The position numbers and the translations under genes are program-made. Below are positions 34,361 through 42,381 of a stretch of DNA of 64,000 nucleotides, one piece after another. Within the stretch, counting starts at the first letter, position 1. Every line of letters begins with the position of its first letter. The DNA is from Cohnella candidum. Its GTDB lineage: Bacteria; Bacillota; Bacilli; Paenibacillales; Paenibacillaceae. A model generated the notes under the pieces. That model was given only the letters and a program-made list of their open reading frames with translations, did not search any database and was not told where the DNA came from. The stretch lies in the NCBI RefSeq assembly GCF_003713065.1, contig NZ_CP033433.1, positions 4,341,001-4,405,000 of the forward strand. Reading direction: 5' to 3'.

Positions 34361-35800
34361 TTAACCGCCTGATTCCGTCGTCGCCGTTTCGCCCGGTTTG
34401 GCGGTATCTTTCTGTTGTTTCGCCAGCAGCAGGGCTTCCTCGGCTTTCGTTTGCAGGCTGTCGAGCGCCTCGGACACGGAAACCTTTCCGTCGGCCGCCG
34501 CGGATAATTCCTGCTGGGCCATGCCTTGGAAGTTGTTCATGAAGTCTCCGGGAACCGCTTCGTAATTTTTGTACATGGCCGGCTGAATCGGCTTCAGCTT
34601 GTAGAAAGCCTCGAAATGGTGGCCTTCTTTGTCCGACAGGTACTGGGTGCGGACGGGCATGTTGCCCATTTGCCGCTTGGAAGTGACGCGGGCGAATTCG
34701 TCGCCGTGAATATACTGTAGGAACGTCCAGGCCGCCTTCGACTGCGCCGATTTGGCGGATATCGCGAAAATGTTGTTGAAGGAGACGTACGGGCTGTATT
34801 CGGGATTGCCCGGGTCGACCGGCATCGTGACGATGTCCCAATTTTTCACGGCTTTGTCTTTGACGACGTTCTGCGCTTGTTTGATCTGATCCATTAAATA
34901 AGTGCCCTCGAACGTCATCGCGACTTTGCCGCCGATGAACGGATCGCGGAGCAAGTAGTCCTCATACTGCATGGGCCCGTCGCTCATCTGGTTGGGATCC
35001 TCCGTATAGAGGGCGCCTGACTTCCAGGCGTTAAGCGCGGTTTCGTACGTTTTCTTCCAAGCGTCGGTGTTCACGGTGACGTTTTTGGCGCCGGCGTCGA
35101 CGATGTTGAGGTTTTTCGTCAGGCCGATCATGTTGCCGAGCTGATACAGATCGGTCGCGGAGTATCCCATTTTGAGGCCGTACACGCGATCGTCTTTGGA
35201 GCCTGTCGTCGGGAACATCGCCGCCAAGCGGAACAAGTCGTCCCAGCTCATCTGGTCCTTGGGCAGTTCGACGCCGTACTTTTGGAACATGTCCTTATTG
35301 TAGAAGATCGCTTGGCTGTAGAAGTTCGGGACGAGTCCGTAAAGCTTGCCGCCGCTCAGCTCCTTCAGGTAGTCCAGCATGCCGGGCATCAGTCCCGCCT
35401 GGTCGAAGCTTTTCTCCTGCACTTGGGTTTCCAGCTCGAGCAGTTTGCCTTCGTTCGCCATTTTCGTGTACTGGTCCGCGGAGAGCATGACGATGTCCGG
35501 CTTCTGCTCTTCGATGAACTTCCGCGTCTCGGCTTCCATGTCCTTGCCCGGCTCGTGCTTGATGCTCTGCGTGTTGACGACTTCGATCTCCACCTCGGGA
35601 TGCAGGGCGGAGAAGAGCATGCCGTACTGGTCGAAAAACGACCTTTCGTCATAGTACATGACCTTCAGCGTGACGGGTTCCGCGCGCTTCTCGGCGCCGG
35701 CGTCTCCGAAGCTGCAGCCGGCCAACAGGCTTGCCGTCAACGCGAACGGAAAGACGTAACGGGTCCAACGGTAGCGATTCAATTTCCCCACTCCTCCCAT
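34361..35800 (-). CDS. Orphan ABC-type solute-binding lipoprotein (family 1)
   Basis: A 479-residue extracellular solute-binding protein of the sugar-binding type (SBP_bac_1). The signal peptide ends in the lipobox LLAGC. Family features include VMLSADQYTKMANEGKLLEL, IFYNKDMFQKYGVELPKDQMSWDDLF, KVAMTFEGTYLMDQ and the C-terminal hinge region. The frame begins at ATG 35800; a TTG six codons later (35782) has GGGAGGAG at better spacing. No permease or ATPase genes are adjacent, so it may work with a transporter elsewhere or act as a sensor. The ligand is unknown. Confidence 0.9.
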   Translation of the reverse strand: MGGVGKLNRYRWTRYVFPFALTASLLAGCSFGDAGAEKRAEPVTLKVMYYDERSFFDQYGMLFSALHPEVEIEVVNTQSIKHEPGKDMEAETRKFIEEQKPDIVMLSADQYTKMANEGKLLELETQVQEKSFDQAGLMPGMLDYLKELSGGKLYGLVPNFYSQAIFYNKDMFQKYGVELPKDQMSWDDLFRLAAMFPTTGSKDDRVYGLKMGYSATDLYQLGNMIGLTKNLNIVDAGAKNVTVNTDAWKKTYETALNAWKSGALYTEDPNQMSDGPMQYEDYLLRDPFIGGKVAMTFEGTYLMDQIKQAQNVVKDKAVKNWDIVTMPVDPGNPEYSPYVSFNNIFAISAKSAQSKAAWTFLQYIHGDEFARVTSKRQMGNMPVRTQYLSDKEGHHFEAFYKLKPIQPAMYKNYEAVPGDFMNNFQGMAQQELSAAADGKVSVSEALDSLQTKAEEALLLAKQQKDTAKPGETATTESGG

Positions 35801-35981
35801 TTCTTTTCCTTGTTTCTCTATGATTCGACTCTATTATCTTCCAAGTGGAATCCATTTCCTAGGGAAATAAGGAAATGTTATGAGATTTTAGGGAAAATTT
35901 AGGGAGGGGGAGCGCGGAACCGCATGGCCGTTCGGCCGTATGGAATGAGGGCAAACCTGAATTTAAAGGAGGTTGAAGAGC

Positions 35982-36320
35982 ATGAATTGCCCGGTATGCG
36001 ACAATTCGCGCCTGAGAGAGGTTGAGAAGAACGGCATCCTGATCGACGTCTGCCCGACATGCAAAGGGGTTTGGCTGGATCGGGGGGAATTGGAGAAGCT
36101 GATGACGGACGTGCGCGAGGTGCGTCAGGATTACAACGAGTGGTATTATGCGGACTCGGACCGCCGGAACGATCCGTCCCAATATCCGCCGCAACAGCAG
36201 CCGCCTTATCCGCAGCAGCAAAGCCGCCAACCGTATTACGGGAGCCACCCGCAGGGACATCCGAAACACTACAAAAAGAAAAAGAGCGTACTGGACGTTT
36301 TCGGAGACTTGTTTGACTGA
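35982..36320 (+). CDS. TFIIB-type zinc-ribbon protein
   Basis: A 112-residue protein with an N-terminal zinc ribbon: CPVC at residues 3-6 and CPTC near 25-28, followed by KGVWLDRGELEKLM. This is the zf-TFIIB family seen in many bacteria with unknown role. The rest is Gln/Pro/Tyr-rich and low-complexity (about 60-95), then a basic KKKKS stretch. The start is ATG 35982 with AAAGGAGG nine bases upstream; an in-frame TTG at 35973 sits on that site. Confidence 0.85.
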   Translation: MNCPVCDNSRLREVEKNGILIDVCPTCKGVWLDRGELEKLMTDVREVRQDYNEWYYADSDRRNDPSQYPPQQQPPYPQQQSRQPYYGSHPQGHPKHYKKKKSVLDVFGDLFD

Positions 36321-36335
36321 TTCCGCGCGGTGGTA

Positions 36336-36370
36336 ATAAAAAACGAAGACCCGCTTGAGCGGGCCTTCGT
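36336..36370 (-). terminator. Terminator of the NlpC/P60 gene
   Basis: ACGAAG-A-CCCGC, loop TTGA, then GCGGG-C-CTTCGT (36343-36370). On the minus strand the stem is followed by TTTTTATTA, 17 bases after the stop of the NlpC/P60 gene. Confidence 0.85.
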
Positions 36371-36386
36371 CCTCGGTTCAGCCAAG

Positions 36387-36893
36387 TCATCCAGCGGCGG
36401 ATTCGTCGTCCGCTCCCGCGGCGACGTCCGGATCGGTGGCGACTTCCTGATAAGTGTCGGTATCCATCACGCGGCGTGCTCCGATGTAGCGTTTCACGTA
36501 GTAATCCGCCGACAAAGAGTCGATCGTTACCCCGCGGGTAAAGGAAGCGTGGGCGAATTTGCCGTCGCCAACGTAGATTCCTACGTGCGAAACACCATGA
36601 CCGCTCGTGTTGAAGAATACCAGGTCGCCCGCGCGAAGATCGGCGCGAGCCACTTTTTTGCCGCGTTGGAACTGTTCCTTCGAGCTGCGCGGAAGCGTGA
36701 TCCCGAGCTTCTTGAAGACGTATCCGGTAAATCCGGAGCAGTCGAATCCGCCCGTGGTCGTTCCTCCGTAGTCGTAATCGACGCCGATCACTTTGCCGAT
36801 CGTGTCGTCCAGCTTGGAGTCAGCAAACGCGCTTCCGACTTGGAAGGCAAGCAAAAAAGCAAGAGAAAGCAGCAAAACGGAAACTTTACGCAA
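36387..36893 (-). CDS. Secreted NlpC/P60 cell-wall endopeptidase
   Basis: A 168-residue exported hydrolase that cleaves peptidoglycan stem peptides. The signal peptide spans residues 1-24 (RKVSVLLLSLAFLLAF, cut after SAFA). The catalytic Cys is in GFDCSGFTGYVF and the His in SHVGIYVGDGKFAHAS. The frame is open to an ATG at 37013, but that stretch encodes the c-di-AMP aptamer. A TTG at 36893 starts exactly before the signal peptide, with GGAAGGGG ten bases upstream. It has only the catalytic domain, no wall-binding repeats, and an acidic C-terminal tail. Confidence 0.92.
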   Translation of the reverse strand: MRKVSVLLLSLAFLLAFQVGSAFADSKLDDTIGKVIGVDYDYGGTTTGGFDCSGFTGYVFKKLGITLPRSSKEQFQRGKKVARADLRAGDLVFFNTSGHGVSHVGIYVGDGKFAHASFTRGVTIDSLSADYYVKRYIGARRVMDTDTYQEVATDPDVAAGADDESAAG

Positions 36894-36904
36894 GACTGGG
36901 TGTC

Positions 36905-37030
36905 CCCTTCCGATGCCTACGAGGTTAGCTGGAGGGTTCGGTTGAAGGTTCCCTATGGCCACTGTGTTGCGAGGCCAATTCACCCGTAATGGTTCCCCCG
37001 TTTCCCGGTGCACGGGAATTCGGCAATTTT
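36905..37030 (-). ncRNA. Cyclic di-AMP riboswitch (ydaO-yuaA type)
   Basis: On the minus strand the conserved blocks of the ydaO aptamer occur in order: AAACGGGGGAACCA (about 36989-37004), GGGTGAATTGGC, ATAGGGAACC, then CGAACCCTCCAGCTAACCTCGTAGGC (about 36915-36940). The 5' CCGA can pair with TCGG at the 3' end. No terminator lies between the aptamer and the gene. The ribosome site GGAAGGGG overlaps the closing strand, so control is probably at translation. It precedes a cell-wall hydrolase, the classic partner of this riboswitch. Confidence 0.9.
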
Positions 37031-37156
37031 TTCACACAGCCCTAAATATTCGCTTTTTGCGGCGGACTTCCTGCTCCCCAAGGATTAGAATTCCTTAATC
37101 TTTGCCTCCCAATCGACTCTTTGAACCTCCTTTCAAGGCGGTTTTTTAGTTGCCCG

Positions 37157-37206
37157 TAAAACGCGCAACCCCCGCCCGCAAGCGCCGGAGCGGCTTACGG
37201 ACGGGG
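37157..37206 (-). terminator. Probable terminator after the minus-strand membrane protein gene
   Basis: On the minus strand CCCCGTCCGTAAG pairs imperfectly with CTTGCGGGCGGGG (arms 37194-37206 and 37170-37182). A T run comes nine bases beyond the stem. It lies about 70 bases after the stop at 37275. Confidence 0.45.
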
Positions 37207-37274
37207 ATTTCCCGGGCAGGAATTGTCGAATGACGACCGGGACTTCGGGCATGAGACGGACGGAAAAAACAGGC

Positions 37275-38090
37275 TTACTCGTTTCCCCTCCAGACCGCGA
37301 ATTGGGAGGCGGCGGTCCAGAGGGACAGCAGGGTGCGCACGAAGTGGAAAGCTTGGTGAAGCGCCACGGCGATAAAACCCGACCAGAGGAGAGAGACGGA
37401 CGACACGGCTGCGGATGCGGCGGCGCCGATGCCGGCCATCGCCAGCGAGACGGCCAGAAGCGGCAACGCCCGGGACAGGGCTTGCATCAGTGCTTTGCCG
37501 AAGCCTTCGCGGCTGACGGCGCCGAATTGAAGGCATTGGAACAGCACGTGGACGACGAAGCCCCAGATGAGCCATCCCGCCGCATAGGGTAGCAGCTCCC
37601 GGATCCAGCTTCCGGGAGAGCCGGCGCTGAAGAACCGGTCCTTGGCCATCGGCAGCAGCCAGACGGCGGGAAGCAGCGCGAGGGCGTTCTCCAGCCAGTA
37701 GAGCAGCACGACCGGTTTCCACGCTTGCCGGATGCCGGCGAGCATGCGGGTGCCGCTCTTCTCTTCTTCCGAATGGCGGAAGGAGTAATAGAGGCCGGCG
37801 TTGATCAAGGGAGAGACGATCATCCGGAACAGCAGCAAGCCTGCCAGCAGCCAGAGAAGCGGGTCGAGCAAATCGGTCCGAAGCAGCCGGAATTCCGCTT
37901 CGATCAGGAACAGCGGAATCGCGTTCGCGTTCGGGTGAAGGTCGGGATACCGCGCGAGCACGGGCGTCACCACGGAGTCTACCAGCCGGAACAGGAAGAA
38001 TCCCCACAATAAGCGATACAGAAATAAGAGAACCCCTACATACTTATGCCGGACCGTCATGTCCCATCCCTTGCCGAGCCATCTTCTCAT
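37275..38090 (-). CDS. Polytopic membrane protein of unknown function
   Basis: A 271-residue protein with about five or six hydrophobic segments (near 17-42, 75-95, 125-147, 165-187, 203-230 and 232-250). No family is recognised with confidence; the layout resembles DUF-type membrane proteins with a Tyr/Phe-rich cytoplasmic helix pair. The ATG at 38090 has GAGGTGA seven bases upstream and starts 12 bases after the M1 peptidase stop, so they are cotranscribed. It may assist the peptidase or its substrate, but this is only inferred from position. Confidence 0.78.
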   Translation of the reverse strand: MRRWLGKGWDMTVRHKYVGVLLFLYRLLWGFFLFRLVDSVVTPVLARYPDLHPNANAIPLFLIEAEFRLLRTDLLDPLLWLLAGLLLFRMIVSPLINAGLYYSFRHSEEEKSGTRMLAGIRQAWKPVVLLYWLENALALLPAVWLLPMAKDRFFSAGSPGSWIRELLPYAAGWLIWGFVVHVLFQCLQFGAVSREGFGKALMQALSRALPLLAVSLAMAGIGAAASAAVSSVSLLWSGFIAVALHQAFHFVRTLLSLWTAASQFAVWRGNE

Positions 38091-38102
38091 GCGGCGCTCA
38101 CC

Positions 38103-40088
38103 TCACCATGCGAATGTGCTGAAGAAGCTTTCCAGCGCCTGGGCGACGCCGGTCGTCCATTTGACCCGTTCCTTGGAGGGGACTTCCGCCTTCAGGAAGT
38201 TGTTGTAGCGCCGGTTGTCCAGGACGACCGACAGGTTCGGGTCCACGGCCGCATAGAGCAGCGGGGATGCCGAATCGAGCTGCAATTGGGTCTGGTTCTG
38301 CGCTCCGTCCCACTGTCTGCGTTCCGTCCGGCCGTCCGCGTAGCCAAGCGCGAGAGTGACCGGCTGCGGGCTGCCTCCTTTGCGCTTGAGCGTCACCAAG
38401 GTGCGATAGCCGCCCTGCTCGGTTTTGTGGGAATCGATCGATTCGATGGAGAAGTCGGCCGTCTCCCCGCGGTACACGTAAGCGCCGAAGAAATCGTTCC
38501 ATTTGAGCTTCGTCACGTTTTCGGCCACCTTTTGAAAATCCGCCGTGGACGGGTGTTTGAACCGGTATTTCTGGAAATAGGCGCGCAGGATTTTGTTCAT
38601 CGTCTTCTCTCCGACCTGCCGCTCCATGGCCGTCAGCACGAGTTTGGCCCGCAGGTACACGTTATCCGCGTAGCCGTCCGGTTTGCCGTAGTGCCAGGCG
38701 AACTGGTGCAGCGGTTCGGGATCGGTGAGGTAGCTTCCTTCCACGGCCGTGTTCGGCGAAACGCCGTAAATGGCGGACATCAGCTTGTCTTCGGAGTAGG
38801 AGGTGAAGCCCTCATCCAGCCAAGCCTCTTCGAACTCGTTGGAGGCAGCCATGCCGTACCAATATTGGTGCGCGATTTCGTGAACGAGGGTCCGCTCCAG
38901 CTCGTAACCCGGACTGGCGCTCTTGGCGGCTGCGGCGGTGACGAGCGTCGGGTATTCCATGCCGCCGGCTCCGGCGCCTCCCGCGGGGGGCACGACCACG
39001 GACAGCGTCGAATAGGGATATTCCCCGTACCAGGAGGCCAGCTTGGAGAGCGACGATTTGGCCGCGTGCAGGTAGCGGTCTTTCAAGTCCTTATGAAGCG
39101 GGTCCAAATAAAGGCGGATTCGGACGCCGGGGATGCCGGGGGCGGAGAAGGAATCCTCGTAATAGACGAATTGAGGCGACGCGGACCAGGCAAAATCGTG
39201 CACGTCGTCGGCGTAATATTGGTACGTCTTGCGTCCCTGGACCGAAGCGGGGGATTTCGTCTGGAAGCCCGTCGCGGCGACGGTATAGTTGTCGGGCACA
39301 TTGATCCGCACGCTGTAGATGCCGAAGTCCGAGTAAAATTCGGAGTTGCCGTGGTACTGGTGAAGGTTCCAGCCTTCCGTCGTGCGGCCGCGCATGCCGA
39401 CCGTCTCGTAAACCGCGACTTTCGGGAACCATTGCCCGGCCATGACGAAATCGCCGGCGGTGCCCATGCGGGCGAACACTTGGGGAAGCGTGACCTTGAA
39501 ATTCATTTTGAGGGTCACCGACGCGCCCGGCTTGACCGCTTCCGGCAGGCGCAGCGTGGCGAGCGTGCGGTCCTGCTTGTTGCCGTCGTCGGGCTGGACA
39601 TAGTGCAGGCGGGGCAAGAGGGTTTCGCCTTCTTCCGTCGTCAGCGCGGCGATTTCCATCGCTCCGTAGCTGCCGGGCGCCATGGCGTCGCCGCGAAGCT
39701 GGCCGCCGGATTCCTTGAGGAACGTGCTGCCGGGGGAGAAGGCGTTCGGATACAAGTGGAAATAGAGATCCGAGACCGATTTCCGGCCGGGATTTTTCCA
39801 GGTGACCGTCTGCTGCCCCGTCAGCGTGTTGTCCGGGTTCAAGGTCACGGAGATATGGTATTCGGTCACGCGCTGGCTGAGGACGACCGGCTTCGGCTGT
39901 ATGGGCGCCGCCTCCGGCTGGGGAGCTTTGGGCACGGCGGCGGGCGGAGCCTTGCCGGAGGCCTGGGCGATGGCCGGCCAGGCATATTGCGTTTCCAGCG
40001 CGTCCGCGAACCCGAACCGGATCGAGAATACGAGGGCGACGGCGGCTGCGGTGAAAAGAAGCAGGCGTAGCGTGCGGCGCTTCGGCAT
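38103..40088 (-). CDS. M1-family zinc metallopeptidase (aminopeptidase N-like), membrane-anchored
   Basis: A 661-residue exported peptidase. A signal or anchor helix spans residues 6-22. An N-terminal beta domain runs from about 60 to 290. The gluzincin catalytic domain has HEIAHQYWYG near residue 402 and the third zinc ligand Glu in NEFEEAWLDEGFT. The GAMEN-type substrate motif appears as AGGMEYPTLV near 375. A C-terminal beta-rich region (590-650) follows. The start is ATG 40088 with GGGAGGG upstream; the longer frame to 40112 includes the ribosome site. Peptide trimming at the cell surface is the likely role. Confidence 0.9.
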   Translation of the reverse strand: MPKRRTLRLLLFTAAAVALVFSIRFGFADALETQYAWPAIAQASGKAPPAAVPKAPQPEAAPIQPKPVVLSQRVTEYHISVTLNPDNTLTGQQTVTWKNPGRKSVSDLYFHLYPNAFSPGSTFLKESGGQLRGDAMAPGSYGAMEIAALTTEEGETLLPRLHYVQPDDGNKQDRTLATLRLPEAVKPGASVTLKMNFKVTLPQVFARMGTAGDFVMAGQWFPKVAVYETVGMRGRTTEGWNLHQYHGNSEFYSDFGIYSVRINVPDNYTVAATGFQTKSPASVQGRKTYQYYADDVHDFAWSASPQFVYYEDSFSAPGIPGVRIRLYLDPLHKDLKDRYLHAAKSSLSKLASWYGEYPYSTLSVVVPPAGGAGAGGMEYPTLVTAAAAKSASPGYELERTLVHEIAHQYWYGMAASNEFEEAWLDEGFTSYSEDKLMSAIYGVSPNTAVEGSYLTDPEPLHQFAWHYGKPDGYADNVYLRAKLVLTAMERQVGEKTMNKILRAYFQKYRFKHPSTADFQKVAENVTKLKWNDFFGAYVYRGETADFSIESIDSHKTEQGGYRTLVTLKRKGGSPQPVTLALGYADGRTERRQWDGAQNQTQLQLDSASPLLYAAVDPNLSVVLDNRRYNNFLKAEVPSKERVKWTTGVAQALESFFSTFAW

Positions 40089-40112
40089 AACGGATAACCC
40101 TCCCGTTGACAA

Positions 40113-40701
40113 GCATCTACGGACATCTATATGCGGGTTGTCCGCGGATTATTTCTGCTTGTCTGAGGGCGGGGGCGGTTATTGGAAGCCCAGCTTCTTG
40201 CTGGCCGTTCTTGTGGCAAACCGCTATTACCCAATAAGAAGCTGCACAGTGAGCATCAGCTTGACGAAACACTCGGTGACCGCAAAACCCGCACGATTCC
40301 TTGTGACATCCACGACAATATGGCGCTTACAAGTCTAGCTCGATCACGATGCCTATGTCAGCTGCATGTCCAGCGCCTGTTACGGCAGCGAAGCCCGTAA
40401 GCTTGTATCGATCAGGACATTCAGATCTCGGAGTAACCCGGCCTGTTCCGACGTGAGCAATGCCGACGCACGGATTCCTCGCGATACGGTCGTTTACGAC
40501 CACGGCATCAACGCTACTGTGGATTGCTATTTCAATGATGCGGAAAACGTGGTGACGATAATCGTATAGTCCGGGCTGACGTAGGTCTAGGCGATCAGCG
40601 TCGTCGCAACTCAATTTTCCGCCGTTTTTGCAGTGAAACCAGCAAAAACGGTGGAATCATTTATTTTTAGCGTAATGGGCTAAAAACTTCGCGAGAACTA
40701 A
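40113..40701. other. Gene-poor intergenic stretch at the edge of the AT-rich island
   Basis: No convincing gene is seen. Short frames on both strands (for example 40327-40614 minus and 40366-40569 plus) lack ribosome sites and show no family pattern. A strong inverted repeat, CCGCCGTTTTTGC (40619-40631) with GCAAAAACGGTGG (40642-40654), lies near the point where base composition drops from GC-rich to AT-rich. It may hold decayed gene remains, but I cannot identify any. Confidence 0.4.
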
Positions 40702-40752
40702 ATCGGAAAAAATAGAAAGCCTTGCATAACCTATTAGGCCAGCGAGGCTTTC
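40702..40752 (-). terminator. Terminator of the island membrane protein gene
   Basis: GAAAGCCTTGC (40715-40725) pairs with GCGAGGCTTTC (40742-40752) with one mismatch. On the minus strand it is followed by TATTTTTTCC. It lies about 125 bases downstream of the minus-strand gene at 40877. Confidence 0.65.
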
Positions 40753-40876
40753 AATTTACTTTACTTCATTATACTTTTGATTCCATAAGGGAAAAGTACC
40801 AATGTATTGTGACGCTGCGATCTGTATATATGGATTTTTACTCGCAGTTTTTAAGCACAATCAGCGCATCATCCCA

Positions 40877-41167
40877 TCAATGGTTTTCTCCTCGCGTAAT
40901 CCTATCGCTAATCCTTCTGTTAAGGAATATGAAAAAATTAAAGCCTATAATCCATAACGCAAGTGATATTAAATAAACAGAAACATCAATTTCTGAATAA
41001 ACAAACCCAATTGTAAGAAGAACGATTAGGGCGATATTGGCAATAAACCAGCCGGCAATAAACCAGCCTTTCCTCTTAATACTAAAATCACCTTTAGAAG
41101 TTATTAGGTAATAGTTGTACCCTAAAAATGATCCAATATTAACGAACAATGGAGATTTATTCGCCAT
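40877..41167 (-). CDS. Small membrane protein, unknown function
   Basis: A protein of at least 96 residues in the AT-rich island, with hydrophobic segments near residues 33-56 and 62-82 and a basic tail (RRISDRITRGENH). The ATG at 41167 has no ribosome site. The frame stays open upstream and encodes another hydrophobic stretch (FAFIVKRNIIFILCILIPATISI). It begins near a CTG at about 41246, just after a run of eight G on the minus strand that could act as a ribosome site. The start is therefore uncertain. It is divergent from the two-gene unit at 41376 and might be its partner, for example in immunity or export. Confidence 0.55.
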   Translation of the reverse strand: MANKSPLFVNIGSFLGYNYYLITSKGDFSIKRKGWFIAGWFIANIALIVLLTIGFVYSEIDVSVYLISLALWIIGFNFFIFLNRRISDRITRGENH

Positions 41168-41307
41168 CTGAATGGAAATTGTTGCGGGTATAAGAATGCA
41201 GAGAATAAAAATGATATTCCGTTTGACAATAAAAGCAAATTTCAGAGATACCCCCCCTTTTTTTGATAAAACAAATTTGTAAAATTTAGATATTTGTAAT
41301 AATCTTG

Positions 41308-41336
41308 TTGAAAATTTAGAAAAAATTAGATAATAT
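41308..41336 (+). promoter_or_regulatory. Sigma-A-type promoter of the island two-gene unit
   Basis: TTGAAA (41308-41313) and TAATAT (41331-41336) with a 17-bp spacer, 39 bases before the ATG at 41376. Confidence 0.7.
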
Positions 41337-41375
41337 GAAAACGAATTAAAAAATTGTAAAAAGGTGGGATTTTAG

Positions 41376-41837
41376 ATGATTCAAGTTGCTAGCGGGGGTA
41401 GTTCGAGCACGAAAAATAGTAATCCTTTTGTCAATACTAGCAATTCTTTGCTAAAAAATCAAAATCAAGCTGTGCAATCTATCAAGCAGAATGAAACGGC
41501 TACTAAAGTGACAAATACAGTAATTTCATATGCGGGGTATGTTGCTCCAGGTGGTCCAATCGTTAAAGGAATAGTAGGAGGTCTTGGGACTGCTGCGGGT
41601 ACAACTGATACATGGGCAAACAATGCCGCGTCCAAAACAGTTAATGCAACAATTGTTAACACTGGCACCTCTGTTGGCGCACAAAATGCAGCACTAGGAG
41701 CACCTGGATACTCTTTAGCTCAAAGTGCTGCGAAAGCAGTAACTTCGACTTATAATGGTGTTGTTAATTCTGTAAATTCAGCATATAACCAATTCAAGGA
41801 TTTTGTAAATCCAGCAAGTTATATGCCGTTTAGATGA
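41376..41837 (+). CDS. Gly/Ala/Asn-rich protein with a hydrophobic glycine-zipper-like segment, unknown function
   Basis: A 153-residue protein with no recognised family. It is rich in Ser, Asn, Thr, Ala and Gly and lacks Cys and His. Residues 46-76 (VISYAGYVAPGGPIVKGIVGG and following) form a flexible hydrophobic stretch with Gly every few residues, as in membrane-active peptides. The N-terminus has no classical signal peptide. AAAAAGGTGGG lies eight bases before the ATG, and a good promoter lies upstream. Its stop overlaps the next start by four bases, so the two proteins are made together. It could be a bacteriocin-like or contact-type effector, but this is speculation. Confidence 0.65.
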   Translation: MIQVASGGSSSTKNSNPFVNTSNSLLKNQNQAVQSIKQNETATKVTNTVISYAGYVAPGGPIVKGIVGGLGTAAGTTDTWANNAASKTVNATIVNTGTSVGAQNAALGAPGYSLAQSAAKAVTSTYNGVVNSVNSAYNQFKDFVNPASYMPFR

Positions 41838-42241
41838 ATCAAGAATTATCGTTTTCAAATGAAAATTTTGGGCTTTGTACTAGCTATGACGAATTAAAAA
41901 GACCAACTGAATTGCTGAAAGAACTCGCATACGAGAAAAATCACTTTATAAACATCTACATGCTTAAGAAATTCCTTCACTTAAATGATAGAGTGTCTTG
42001 TCTCGGTTATGTTGGTTCAAATTGTGTTTTTTCTGTAAGCTTTGATGTAAATTTTATTCCAGATGAGGAATACATTTTTTTGAATTTCACCTCAGTAGCA
42101 AGTTTACTTGCTTCTACACCCAATCAAAACCTTTATGCTTGCTCCATAGGAATTGTAATTAATGACAAGCCATCCCATAGGATAGATTTTTTCATACGTC
42201 GTAAAATCTACTCCTATACGAAAAGAACACCCGTCAATTAG
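41834..42241 (+). CDS. Hypothetical soluble protein, translationally coupled to the preceding gene
   Basis: A 135-residue protein with no recognised family. It is AT-rich in coding sequence, with three Cys and mixed alpha/beta-looking sequence (FSVSFDVNFIPDEEYIFLNFTS) and no membrane helix. Its ATG overlaps the stop of the upstream gene (ATGA). The stop codon TAG lies directly before the insertion-element remnant at 42242, so the native C-terminus could have been changed by that insertion. Coupled expression hints at a partner or protective protein for the upstream product; no evidence beyond gene order. Confidence 0.6.
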   Translation: MNQELSFSNENFGLCTSYDELKRPTELLKELAYEKNHFINIYMLKKFLHLNDRVSCLGYVGSNCVFSVSFDVNFIPDEEYIFLNFTSVASLLASTPNQNLYACSIGIVINDKPSHRIDFFIRRKIYSYTKRTPVN

Positions 42242-42381
42242 TGAAGTGCACCCCATATACGTGGACATTGGAAAAAACACTCTGGTGTTACCGATGAAGA
42301 CTGAAGTGCACCCCTTATAGTGGACATTGGAAAAACACCCTGGTGTTAAACCGATGAAAACTATAGGGGGTGCTTTTCGTC

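Noticed and set aside
36894..37013. N-terminal extension of the NlpC/P60 protein from ATG 37013
   Set aside because: This stretch is the c-di-AMP aptamer, and the signal peptide starts at TTG 36893.
38046..40070. A 674-codon plus-strand frame opposite the M1 peptidase
   Set aside because: It mirrors a gene with intact catalytic motifs on the minus strand; composition is the Arg/Gly/Val-rich type of antisense shadows.
40327..40614. A 95-codon minus-strand frame in the intergenic stretch left of the island
   Set aside because: No ribosome site or recognisable family; kept only as unassigned intergenic DNA.
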